This document shows positions 7,325 through 14,830 of a stretch of 37,090 nt of DNA, one piece after another. Location: positions 1 to 37,090 of the forward strand of contig NZ_SDMO01000021.1 in assembly GCF_004798905.1 (NCBI RefSeq), in the 5' to 3' direction. Each line of letters starts with the position of its first letter. Position 1 is the first letter of the stretch. The stretch is from Halomonas borealis. GTDB taxonomy: Bacteria; Pseudomonadota; Gammaproteobacteria; Pseudomonadales; Halomonadaceae. A model generated the notes under the pieces. The model was given only the letters and a program-made list of their open reading frames with translations. It had not been told where the DNA came from and did not search any database. The position numbers and the translations under genes are program-made.

Positions 7325-7731
7325 GCGTCGACGGCCTCCGCATCCTGCAGGTGGGCGGCAAGCGCCTCGCGCAGCTCGCCCTCGAGAGGCACCGCGCGTT
7401 TGTCCCGATGGTCGTAGTGGACCATCACCGCGTGGCCCAGGTTGGCCAGCCGACCCGATTGCCAGGCCTCCTGGGTCACGGTGAAGGAGCTCCCGCCGAG
7501 TCGGGTGAGGTAGGTGCGGATCTCGATATCGTGGCCGTAGTAAAGCTCGGCGCGGTAGTCGATCTCCATGCGCGCCATGATCAGCCGCCACTGGCCTGGG
7601 TCGAGGTCGGGGGTGAAGAGCCGGAAGAGGTCGTTACGGGCCAGCTCGAACCAGGCCGGCAGGCGGGTGTTGTTGATGTGCCCGAGGGCGTCGGTGTCGT
7701 AGAAGGCGGGCTCGATGGTGCGCGTGAACAT
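7321..7731 (-). CDS. hotdog-fold acyl-CoA thioesterase (YbgC/FadM-like)
   Basis: 136 residues from MFTRTIEPAF, placed by an AAGGA ribosome binding site; a longer frame reaches 37 codons upstream without support. The single hotdog domain carries the 4-hydroxybenzoyl-CoA thioesterase motif FYDTDALGHINN (11-22), with Asp13 as the likely catalytic residue. The family hydrolyses acyl-CoA thioesters in the cytoplasm; the chain-length preference is not predictable here. The stop overlaps the ybaK start (ATGA), which argues for tight co-expression, though no functional link between the two is known. Confidence 0.87.
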   Translation of the reverse strand: MFTRTIEPAFYDTDALGHINNTRLPAWFELARNDLFRLFTPDLDPGQWRLIMARMEIDYRAELYYGHDIEIRTYLTRLGGSSFTVTQEAWQSGRLANLGHAVMVHYDHRDKRAVPLEGELREALAAHLQDAEAVDA

Positions 7732-7789
7732 CGGCGGTTTCCTTGTGAGCGTCTCAAGGGGGACAGCTTTGTCTCGAGCAAGCGCTCGG

Positions 7790-8626
7790 TCAAGTGCTGG
7801 GTCCCGTGTCGGCGTTGGGCTGTCGGGCCGGGCGCGAGGCATACCAGGAGCGCAGGCGCGTCCAGGCCAGCAGCCAGGCGGTGGCGGCGGCGAAGCCGAT
7901 CAGGGTGCCGGCGACCAGCCCCAGGCGGTCGTAGGTCAGCGAGACGCATAACGCATAGCACAGCAACGAGCCGAGCCCTGCCGGGTAGTGCTTGATCACG
8001 GTGGCCGTGGGCGCGGGGCCCTGGGTCAGGTGCAGGATCACCAGGAAGGGGTACAGGGTCACCGGGAAGGCGGCCATCACGCCGGCCCAGGCCGAGGGAA
8101 CCACGTGGGCGAGGCCGGTGATCAAGAAGACGATGCCTGCCGCAAGGCCGGCTCGCAGCGCGAGGGCGGGCCAGGAAGTGCCTCCGCGGGGGGCGGCCTT
8201 GGTGTCTGGCACACGGCGGTAGAGCCAGGAGAACAGCGCGATGGCCACCAGGGTCGTCAGCGTGCCGGTGATGCGGTCGAGATCGAACTGGGTCAGCGCC
8301 AGGCTGGTGACGAACCAGGCGGCCAGCCCCGCGAGCGTGCCGAGGACGACGCCGGCGAGCCCCTCGCGGCGCCCGCCGAGCAGATAGCCGCCGCCCAGCG
8401 CGAGCGTGGCCGTGAAGCCCGCCAGGGTGTGGACCGCACTCTCGGCCGCGAACTCGGGCGATAGCTCAAGCCCGATGAAGAACAGCGCGATGGCCGTCCC
8501 CAGCGGATAGCCGGAGAGCAACCCGGCGACGCGAGTGCTGACCCGTTCGGCGATCATCGACAGGCCGAGCACCACGCCGATCGAGGCGAGCAGCTTGGCC
8601 AGTTGCCAAGCGAGTGGGACGTCCAT
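7790..8626 (-). CDS. polytopic membrane protein with an internal duplication
   Basis: 278 residues with about eight hydrophobic helices and a short basic C-terminal tail. The two halves look related: AGLLSGYPLGTAIALFFIGLE (about 33-53) and AGVMAAFPVTLYPFLVILHL (about 180-199) occupy matching places and share the AG(L/V)..(G/A)(Y/F)P pattern, as in GlpM/DUF3147-type inner membrane proteins, though I am not sure of that assignment. There is no catalytic motif. The start is well supported by AAGGAG. It lies 58 bp upstream of the thioesterase gene in the same orientation. Transport or membrane-organising roles are only guesses. Confidence 0.75.
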   Translation of the reverse strand: MDVPLAWQLAKLLASIGVVLGLSMIAERVSTRVAGLLSGYPLGTAIALFFIGLELSPEFAAESAVHTLAGFTATLALGGGYLLGGRREGLAGVVLGTLAGLAAWFVTSLALTQFDLDRITGTLTTLVAIALFSWLYRRVPDTKAAPRGGTSWPALALRAGLAAGIVFLITGLAHVVPSAWAGVMAAFPVTLYPFLVILHLTQGPAPTATVIKHYPAGLGSLLCYALCVSLTYDRLGLVAGTLIGFAAATAWLLAWTRLRSWYASRPARQPNADTGPST

Positions 8627-8741
8627 GTGTTTCTCCTTGATCCTGGGGCCCGTCTCGCTCAGGCCGGAGGCGTTGCGGGCAGACGCCCGTCGGCGAATGG
8701 CCCGTGAGCCGTTAGAGGCGTGCGCCTGGGTGTTCGGTCGT

Positions 8742-9188
8742 CTACACCAGCCGCAGGCCCTGTTGATCGATCCAGGCCGCCTTGAGGGCGGCGCCTAGCG
8801 GTTGGCGGAGGTGTTCGGGGAGGGCGTCGCGGGCGGCCTCGAAGCTTTCTGGGGCACGATTGCGCAGCCAGCAGTAGGCCCAGGCGCAGGCCTCGGCATC
8901 GTCGGCCGGCAACGGCCGGGCCGGCATCTGCACCAGCAGGAAGAGGGCGGTGCGGCCGGCCCATAGCGGCACCTCGTCGGCGGCCTCGGGATCGGCCCAG
9001 GCGTGGAGGGTCGCGGCGTCGGGTGTGGCCTCGGGTTCGCCCAGCTTGGCCACCCGGGCGGTCTCGGCGAGGATCAACGCCAGGCGATCCGGCGCATCAC
9101 AGCCGAGATCCCGCCAGCGCGCGATGAGTGCGGGCAGGCCGCGGAGCACCTTGGCATAGAAGCCGTCTTGCGGCATCGTTTCGGTCAT
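8742..9188 (-). CDS. small soluble protein, function unknown
   Basis: 148 residues, acidic and Ala/Leu/Trp-rich, predicted helical and cytoplasmic (no signal peptide or membrane span). I do not recognise a family. Features: a WADPEAADEVPLWAGRTALF stretch, then CAWAYCWLRN with two Cys residues. AAGG sits about 10 nt ahead of the ATG at 9188; a second ATG four codons later lacks a binding site. Its start is only 30 bp from the divergent patB start, so each gene's promoter must lie at least partly inside the other gene. It heads the minus-strand run, 115 bp before the membrane-protein gene. Confidence 0.65.
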   Translation of the reverse strand: MTETMPQDGFYAKVLRGLPALIARWRDLGCDAPDRLALILAETARVAKLGEPEATPDAATLHAWADPEAADEVPLWAGRTALFLLVQMPARPLPADDAEACAWAYCWLRNRAPESFEAARDALPEHLRQPLGAALKAAWIDQQGLRLV

Positions 9189-9218
9189 GGTTCAGGGCCT
9201 TTTGGAGCAGGAAACGCG

Positions 9219-10394
9219 ATGGAATTCGATTTTGCCACGTCCGTGGAACGACGCCACCCGGCGCAAGGTGACTGGCCGTCACAGAAATGGCACCAGTATG
9301 CGGAAGATGTGCTGCCGCTATGGGTCGCCGACATGGATTTTCGCTCGCCGCCGGCGGTGACCGAGGCGCTGCACGAGCGGGTCGCGCACGGCGTCTATGG
9401 TTACGGCCTGGTGCCGGAAAGCCTGCGCCAGGCGCTGTGTGACTGGAGCGCGGCGCACTACGGCTGGGCCATCGAGCCCGACTGGCAGCTATGGCTGCCG
9501 GGCGTAGTGCCGGCGCTGCATCTGGCGAGCCTGGCGTTGACCGCGCCGGGCGATGGCGTGCTCACGGTGACGCCGATCTACCCGCCCTTCCTGCAGGTGG
9601 CGGAGCGTACCGGCCGGGTGCCTCAGCAGGCGGCCCTGCGGCCGCCCGAGGCCGAAGGCGATGACTGGCGGCTGGATCTCGAGGCCCTGGAGGCGGCGAT
9701 CACCCCGGAGACACGGCTGCTGCTGTGGTGCCAGCCGCACAACCCCACCGGCCGGGTATGGCGCGCCGACGAGCTCGATGGCCTGGCCGCGCTGGTCGAG
9801 CGCCATGACCTGCTGGTGGTCTCCGACGAGTTGCACTGCGACCTGCTGCTCGACGAAGGGGCGCGGCATCGGCCGCTGGCGGCGGCTTACCCGGGGCTCG
9901 CCGAGCGTACCCTGACGCTCTGGGCGCCGTCGAAGACCTTCAACCTGGCCGGCTTGACCGCCGCCTGCGCGGTGATTCCCGATGCCGGCTTGCGGCGCCG
10001 CTTCGCCAACATGGCCAAGGGGCTGCAGCCGGATGGCAACGTGCTTGGCCTGGTGGCCGCCGAGGCCGCCTATCGTCACGGCGATCCCTGGCGTCAGGCA
10101 CTGCTCGAGACGCTGCGTGGCCATCGCCGGCGGCTGGCCGAACGGGTGGCGAGCTGGCCCGGCGTGCGCATGGCGCCGCCGGCATCGACCTACCTGGCTT
10201 GGCTGGACCTGCGTGAGGCGCCGGCGCTGCGGGATGTGGCCTCACCCCAGCAGGCGCTGCTCGAGCGGGCTGGCGTCGCGCTTTCCGACGGGGCGGCCTT
10301 CGGTTGGCCGGGCTTCGTGCGGCTCAATTTCGGCACCACCGCCACGCAGCTGGAAGCCGCGCTGGTGCGGCTGGACGACGTGCTAAGGGGCTGA
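9219..10394 (+). CDS. patB: PatB/MalY-type cysteine-S-conjugate beta-lyase
   Basis: 391 residues, typical of fold-type I aminotransferases. The pyridoxal phosphate site is complete: Lys239 in APSKTFNLAGL, Asp203 in VVSDELHCD, Asn175 in QPHNPTGRVW, Tyr121 in PIYPPF, and Arg in GFVRLNFG near the C-terminus. The LPLWVADMDF motif (32-41) is characteristic of the MalY/PatB group. These enzymes release pyruvate, ammonia and a thiol from cystathionine or other cysteine S-conjugates. The ATG at 9219 is chosen from AGGA (9209-9212) and the family N-terminus; the frame is open upstream but is antisense to the divergent gene. Confidence 0.9.
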   Translation: MEFDFATSVERRHPAQGDWPSQKWHQYAEDVLPLWVADMDFRSPPAVTEALHERVAHGVYGYGLVPESLRQALCDWSAAHYGWAIEPDWQLWLPGVVPALHLASLALTAPGDGVLTVTPIYPPFLQVAERTGRVPQQAALRPPEAEGDDWRLDLEALEAAITPETRLLLWCQPHNPTGRVWRADELDGLAALVERHDLLVVSDELHCDLLLDEGARHRPLAAAYPGLAERTLTLWAPSKTFNLAGLTAACAVIPDAGLRRRFANMAKGLQPDGNVLGLVAAEAAYRHGDPWRQALLETLRGHRRRLAERVASWPGVRMAPPASTYLAWLDLREAPALRDVASPQQALLERAGVALSDGAAFGWPGFVRLNFGTTATQLEAALVRLDDVLRG

Positions 10395-10434
10395 CGCGCC
10401 GCCGCTTCTTCATGGGAAGGGCGGCGGCGAAGAG

Positions 10435-10463
10435 GGCGCCTCCCCGGGTGTCGGGAAGGCGCC
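10435..10463 (-). terminator. hairpin between convergent patB and cnoX
   Basis: A stem of GGCGCCT with AGGCGCC, extended by CCCG with CGGG across one mismatch (10435-10446 with 10452-10463), lies 11 bp after the cnoX stop. On the minus strand a short pyrimidine run with some Ts follows. A second GC stem (about 10397-10428) lies nearer the patB stop. Confidence 0.45.
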
Positions 10464-10474
10464 GGGCGTATCGA

Positions 10475-11422
10475 TCAGTAGAGCTGGGCGAACAGCTTGC
10501 GGCGGTAGGTCACGGTCAGCGGATGCTCGTTGCCCAGGGCATCGAAGACCCGCAGCAGGGTCTTGCGGGCGGCATCGTCGGCGTAGGCGCGGTCCTGCTT
10601 CATCAGCGTCAGCAGTGCCTCGAGGCCGGCCTCGTATTGGCCGTCCGCGATCTGGCGCAGGGCGCGCTGAAAGTGAGCCTCGCTGTCGTCGCGGCCCTCC
10701 AGGGCGGCGAGTGCCTCGTGGGACGGTGCCTCTTCGCCGAACTCGATGCTGGCGCGTACGCCGCGGGCCGGGGCGGCGTCACGCTCCTCCGGCGGCAGGG
10801 CGTCGAGCAGGGCGCGCGCCTCGTCCGCTTGGCCGGCGGCCACCAGGGTGCGTGCCAGTTCGATCTTGTAGGGGGCATGGTCCGGCCACTGCTGGACCAG
10901 CTCCGCGTAGATCTGGCTGGCGGTGTCGGCGTCGCCCGCTTCCAGGGCGGCCGCGGCCTGATCCTCGGGCCCCGGCTGGATGCCTTCGGGTTCCGGGAAG
11001 TACTTGCCGAGCCACTCGCGGATCTCCTTCTCGGGCAGGGCGCCCTGGAAGTGATCCACCAGCCCGCCCTGGCTGATCAGCTTGACGTCGGGCACCGAGC
11101 GCACCCCCAGCTGGCCGGCGATGTCCTGGTTATCGTCGATGTTGAGCTTGGCCAGCAGGAAGGCGCCGTTGTATTCCCGGGCCAGCTTCTCCAGCACCGG
11201 CATCAGATTCTTGCACGGCTCGCACCAGGGGGCCCAGCAGTCGAGCAGTACCGGGACCTGCATGGAGGTCTCGAGCAGTTGCTGGATGTTGTTACGGTCG
11301 ACGTCGATGATCAGGTCATCGCGTTGGGCGCCCTGGCTCTCGCCCTGGGCGCCGCCGGGCGCAGCCTCGGCCTGGCCATCGGAGGTGAGCGGCTCACCGG
11401 TACGGGGATCGACGATCGGCAT
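10475..11422 (-). CDS. cnoX: CnoX/YbbN-type thioredoxin-TPR chaperone
   Basis: 315 residues. A 35-residue flexible N-terminus is followed by a thioredoxin domain (about 38-145) with CXXC motif WAPWCEPCK (Cys67, Cys70) and a VRSVPDVK cis-proline motif. The C-terminal half (about 165-315) is a helical TPR-like domain. In E. coli CnoX (YbbN) the first motif cysteine is missing and the protein works as a chlorine-induced holdase chaperone handing clients to GroEL; this copy keeps both cysteines, so thiol-disulfide activity is plausible. The ATG follows AAGG. Upstream, TTGAAT (minus strand, 11481-11486) and ATAAAT (11457-11462) are 18 bp apart and could be its promoter. Confidence 0.9.
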   Translation of the reverse strand: MPIVDPRTGEPLTSDGQAEAAPGGAQGESQGAQRDDLIIDVDRNNIQQLLETSMQVPVLLDCWAPWCEPCKNLMPVLEKLAREYNGAFLLAKLNIDDNQDIAGQLGVRSVPDVKLISQGGLVDHFQGALPEKEIREWLGKYFPEPEGIQPGPEDQAAAALEAGDADTASQIYAELVQQWPDHAPYKIELARTLVAAGQADEARALLDALPPEERDAAPARGVRASIEFGEEAPSHEALAALEGRDDSEAHFQRALRQIADGQYEAGLEALLTLMKQDRAYADDAARKTLLRVFDALGNEHPLTVTYRRKLFAQLY

Positions 11423-11559
11423 GGTGATCTGGCCTTGAACGAAATGGGTTTGGCCTATTTATGCGGGCGGGGCGGGGGAGATTCAAGGGGCGTTCGAGAG
11501 GGAGCCGGCATGCAAGAGCCGCCGCGTGAAGGCGGCGGCTGGCGATGGCGTGACACATG

Positions 11560-11593
11560 AAAAAGGCCAAAACCCGAAGGTTTTGGCCTTTTT
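11560..11593 (-). terminator. strong terminator of the initiator tRNA
   Basis: A perfect 15-bp stem (11560-11574 with 11579-11593) with a CGAA tetraloop, A-run on one side and T-run on the other, lies 7 bp past the tRNA 3' end. It is the strongest terminator in the window and can act in both directions, also insulating cnoX. Confidence 0.9.
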
Positions 11594-11600
11594 CGATATT

Positions 11601-11677
<77 letters not shown>

Positions 11678-11691
11678 TCAACGTGAGGCGT

Positions 11692-11719
11692 ATTATACAG
11701 AGAGATGGCCCAGCGTCAA
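11692..11719 (-). promoter_or_regulatory. sigma70 promoter of the initiator tRNA
   Basis: On the minus strand, TTGACG (11714-11719) and a perfect TATAAT (11692-11697) are separated by 16 bp. A GC-rich stretch (ACGCCTC) follows the -10 box, as in stringently controlled stable-RNA promoters. The likely start of transcription is near 11685, leaving a leader of under 10 nt before the tRNA. Confidence 0.85.
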
Positions 11720-11742
11720 CCCTGCCTTGAGAGGTTCCGCAC

Positions 11743-11768
11743 TGTGCGAGGCCGCAGGGCCTCGCACA
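11743..11768 (-). terminator. hairpin after the DUF349 gene
   Basis: A perfect 11-bp stem (11743-11753 with 11758-11768) with a GCAG loop lies 18 bp past the DUF349 stop. There is no T-run, so termination is uncertain; it lies between that gene and the tRNA promoter. Confidence 0.45.
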
Positions 11769-11786
11769 GGGGCGTGCCGAGTGGGA

Positions 11787-14570
11787 TCAGGGCGGAGGCA
11801 GGCGGGTCAGGGTGTCGAGGGTATGGTCGAGCTCGCTGACCTCGCGCTCCCAGAGGGCCGGCGACACGGGGCCGGTGGCGAGCAGCTCGAGCAGCACGCC
11901 GCGCAGCTCCTCGGTCCGGGTGGGCGTGTGTCCGAGGTTGTCGTTGAGGCGCTCGACCTGGATGGCCAGCCGTAACGGATCGTCCTGGCGGTGGCTGGTG
12001 TCGCCGGCCAGCAGGGCCAGGTGGACGCGCAGGCGGGCCAGGCGCTCCGCGACCTCGGCGGCCGGTGGCGGTTGGCGGCGGGCCGCGTTGCGGGTGGCGT
12101 GGGCGCGTTGCAGGGCGGCCGGCAGCGCTTCTGGTGCCGCCACGTCTTCCACCGCGGCGTCTCGCTGTGAGGCCGCATCCGCCTCGAGATGGGCGTCCAG
12201 CAGGGGGCGCGCCTTGCGCCAGCGCTCGACGACCTCGGCCAGCGCCAGGCGTGCCAGCCGTTCGCGCCGGGCGCGCACGATGCCCGTCCAGCGGCGCCGC
12301 ATGCCCTCGCTGCGGCGCCCCGTGGGCAAAGGCTCCAGCGCGGCGGCCTCCTGCAGGGCTTCCTCGAGCCGCGCTTCATCGTCGCTGGAGGTCGGCTGCC
12401 AGGCGTCCATGCGCTCGATCAACGCCTGCATGGCATCCAGCCTGGTGCGCTGGCGCTGTGCCTGGTCGCTGCGGTCGGCGTCGCGCAGGGCGAAGATGTC
12501 GTCGCATAGATGGCGAAACTCGCGCCATAGCACCTGCTCCTCGCCCCTGGGCGCGCGGCCCAGCTCGCGCCAGCGACGCTGCAGGGTCTTGGCCTGCTCG
12601 GCACGGCGTTGGGGGGGCTGCTCCCGGTCGCGAAGGGTTCGGGCTTCTTCGATCAATTCGCGCTTGGCCTCGGCGATCTCACCGGCGCGTTTCTCGATCA
12701 GCGCCTGGAGGGCGTGGCGGATGCGGCTGAAACGCCGGCCGATGGCGTCGGCCTCGTCGCGTGGCACCGGCGACAACCGCCGCCATTGCTGGCGGGCGCG
12801 ATCACGGATCTCGCGCAGGGCGTCCGGGTCGGCCGTGGCGGCGGGCTGGTCGAGCAGTGGTGCCAGCTGGTCGCACAGGGCCTGGCGGGCCGCGAGGTTG
12901 TCTTGCCGTTGGCGGTCCTGATGGCTGCGCCAGGCACGCAGACGCTCGTGGATGCGGTCCGAGGCGGCGCGAAAGGCGTTCGACTGGTCGCGATTGGCGG
13001 CGGCATCGCCGAGGTCTCGCCATTCCTTGACCAGCCGGCGATGGCGGCGGTCGAGCTCGGCGTCGTCGAGGTTGTCGTCTCCCGCCAGGGCCTGGATGGC
13101 CTCGCACAACTGGGTGCGCTTGGGCCCGGCGACGAAGCCGCGCCAGTCACGCAGCTCTGCGAGTCGCGCGCCGAGACGCTTGAGCCGGGCGGCGTGCTCA
13201 GCGCGGCCGGCGGCGGGCAGCTGCTCGAGCTGCTGGCGCAGGCTCTGGTGAAGCCGGCTGGCGCCCTTGAAGGCGCCGTTGTCGAGCAGGCGCTCGAGAC
13301 GCGCCAGCTCGTCGCCGACGCGAGCCCGGCGAGCCTCGAGATCGTCGGCGTCGGCGGCCTCTCCGGCCTCGTCGGCGAGGCGCCAGCCGGCGCGTTGCAG
13401 CAGCGGCGATGGGGGCAGGTCATCGGGCCAGTCGCAGGCCTCGATGAGGTCGGCCAGGCTGTCGTCGTCTTCGTCGCGCAAGGCCTGTTCGATGGCCTCG
13501 GCGCGTTCATCCAGCCGCTCCCGGGCCTCGACGATGCGGGCGAAGTCGGCCAGCGCCGCATCGTAGCGCTGGCGCAGCGAGTCGTCGGCGAGGTGCTGCT
13601 CGGAGAGCGCCTGCCAGCGGCTGGCCAACAGCTGTTTCTGGGCGCGCAGTGTGGCGATGTCCTGGTCGGCGAGGCGGTCCCCGTGATGCAGCCCGTCGAG
13701 GCTTTCCTCCAAGGATTCGATCAACGACTCGCGGGCCTGGTCGGCATCCTCGCGGCGCTGTTCGGCGGCATCCTGGGCCTGTTCGTGGGCCTCATGGTCG
13801 CTAAGCGTCTTGCGGCAGCGCAGGCAGGCCTCCTGGTAACGGCGCTCCTGCTCGGCGTCGGGCGGGGTGCCAAGGTTCGACCATTCGCGCATCAGGTGGC
13901 GAAAGCGATCGCCGTAGTGGGGCTCCCAGGTGGCGTGGCCGAGGGCTTCGAGCTTGCCTAGCAGGGTCTCGCGCCGCTGGCGGTCCTCGGCCAGCGAGGC
14001 GGCGTCGGCGCGACATCGCTGGAGGCGTTCGCGGGCCTGGCGCATCACCTGGCGGTCGCGCTTGGCACCCTGGATCAGCCGCTGCAGGCCGCTCTCGCTC
14101 TCGACTCGGGCCGCCGCCGCCTGGCGCACGGCGGCGATGCCGTTGTCGCAGGCCTGGCGAATCAGGGCGTCTTCCTCGCTGAGGCATGCCAGGGCGGCCA
14201 GGCGCAATTGCTGGTTGTCGCCTTCCCGGGCGATGCGCTCGGCCAGCGTGAGGTCGTCCAGGGCCTCGACCAGGGCGATGCGGTGGGGCAGGTCGATATC
14301 GCCATCCCGGCCGCACAGCAGCACGATGATGCGCTCGCGAAGCTCGAGGGTGTCACCTCGTTCGTGGCGCAGGGTCAGCAGTCGCTGCGGGTCCTCGAGC
14401 CGGGCCAGCGCCTCGCGGCGGACACCGGGGTCGGCATCCGTTGCGAGGCGCTCGAGCGGGGCGAGCTGTGAGGGTTGCGTGGGGTCGAGGCGGGCGATGG
14501 CCTGGCGGCGCACCTCGGGGGCCGGGTGCTGCCAGCGAGGCGCGAACAGACGGCGAAGGAGTCCTGGCAT
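11787..14570 (-). CDS. DUF349 repeat protein
   Basis: 927 residues, highly charged and almost entirely helical. The first 180 residues resemble HEAT-type helix pairs (EVRRQAIARLD, GVRREALARLED, RQAAAARVE). The rest contains successive DUF349 units, each marked by a W..L pattern: MREWSNLGTPP, VKEWRDLGDAA, RQQWRRLSPVP, QRRWRELGRAPRGEE and RRRWTGIVRAR. DUF349 proteins of this length occur in many gammaproteobacteria and their role is unknown; the architecture suggests a long rod-like scaffold, perhaps nucleic-acid bound. There is no membrane segment. It is divergent from minCDE and 260 bp separate the starts; an inverted repeat (14635-14651) lies between them. Confidence 0.85.
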   Translation of the reverse strand: MPGLLRRLFAPRWQHPAPEVRRQAIARLDPTQPSQLAPLERLATDADPGVRREALARLEDPQRLLTLRHERGDTLELRERIIVLLCGRDGDIDLPHRIALVEALDDLTLAERIAREGDNQQLRLAALACLSEEDALIRQACDNGIAAVRQAAAARVESESGLQRLIQGAKRDRQVMRQARERLQRCRADAASLAEDRQRRETLLGKLEALGHATWEPHYGDRFRHLMREWSNLGTPPDAEQERRYQEACLRCRKTLSDHEAHEQAQDAAEQRREDADQARESLIESLEESLDGLHHGDRLADQDIATLRAQKQLLASRWQALSEQHLADDSLRQRYDAALADFARIVEARERLDERAEAIEQALRDEDDDSLADLIEACDWPDDLPPSPLLQRAGWRLADEAGEAADADDLEARRARVGDELARLERLLDNGAFKGASRLHQSLRQQLEQLPAAGRAEHAARLKRLGARLAELRDWRGFVAGPKRTQLCEAIQALAGDDNLDDAELDRRHRRLVKEWRDLGDAAANRDQSNAFRAASDRIHERLRAWRSHQDRQRQDNLAARQALCDQLAPLLDQPAATADPDALREIRDRARQQWRRLSPVPRDEADAIGRRFSRIRHALQALIEKRAGEIAEAKRELIEEARTLRDREQPPQRRAEQAKTLQRRWRELGRAPRGEEQVLWREFRHLCDDIFALRDADRSDQAQRQRTRLDAMQALIERMDAWQPTSSDDEARLEEALQEAAALEPLPTGRRSEGMRRRWTGIVRARRERLARLALAEVVERWRKARPLLDAHLEADAASQRDAAVEDVAAPEALPAALQRAHATRNAARRQPPPAAEVAERLARLRVHLALLAGDTSHRQDDPLRLAIQVERLNDNLGHTPTRTEELRGVLLELLATGPVSPALWEREVSELDHTLDTLTRLPPP

Positions 14571-14634
14571 GGGGGGTCCTGAGGTGGGCCGGCGCCCCTG
14601 CTAAGATGGCGTGCCGGCGCGCTGAAACGTGAGA

Positions 14635-14651
14635 CGCGTCACGATGACGCG
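14635..14651. promoter_or_regulatory. inverted repeat in the DUF349/minC divergent region
   Basis: CGCGTCA-CGA-TGACGCG is a perfect 7-bp inverted repeat with a 3-bp spacer. It lies in non-coding DNA 65 bp upstream of the DUF349 start and about 95 bp upstream of the presumed minC promoter, in a position suited to a regulator of either side. Confidence 0.35.
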
Positions 14652-14727
14652 GTATCATGGAGTTATCTAAGCATGCGGCGTGCCGGCAGAAAAGGGCATG
14701 ATGGTCGACTGTAGCCGTTACGAGACA

Positions 14728-14757
14728 CTGACAAGCCACCCGGGCGTGACATATGAT
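14728..14757 (+). promoter_or_regulatory. candidate promoter of minCDE
   Basis: CTGACA (14728-14733) and TATGAT (14752-14757) are separated by 18 bp. Transcription would start near 14764 and produce a leader of about 65 nt that begins almost exactly at a hairpin (14767-14807). Confidence 0.5.
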
Positions 14758-14766
14758 CGGTTGCGG

Positions 14767-14807
14767 GATCGGGGGGACTCGCATAGCTTGTGAGCAGGTC
14801 CCCGATC
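14767..14807 (+). other. 5' leader hairpin of minC
   Basis: An outer 8-bp perfect stem GATCGGGG/CCCCGATC (14767-14774 with 14800-14807) encloses an inner stem CTCGCA/TGTGAG (14778-14783 with 14789-14794, one G-U) and a TAGCT loop. It ends 12 nt before the GGAG ribosome binding site of minC (14819-14822). It may stabilise the mRNA or tune translation. Confidence 0.45.
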
Positions 14808-14830
14808 ATCATCCGACGTGGAGTTCGGCC

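Noticed and set aside
10304..11560. 418-codon open frame antisense to cnoX
   Set aside because: cnoX has a clear CXXC thioredoxin domain and ribosome binding site; the antisense frame has neither motif nor start signal.
12609..13961. 450-codon open frame antisense to the DUF349 gene
   Set aside because: Repeated V/G/A/L-rich translation typical of GC-rich shadows; the DUF349 frame has coherent helical repeats.
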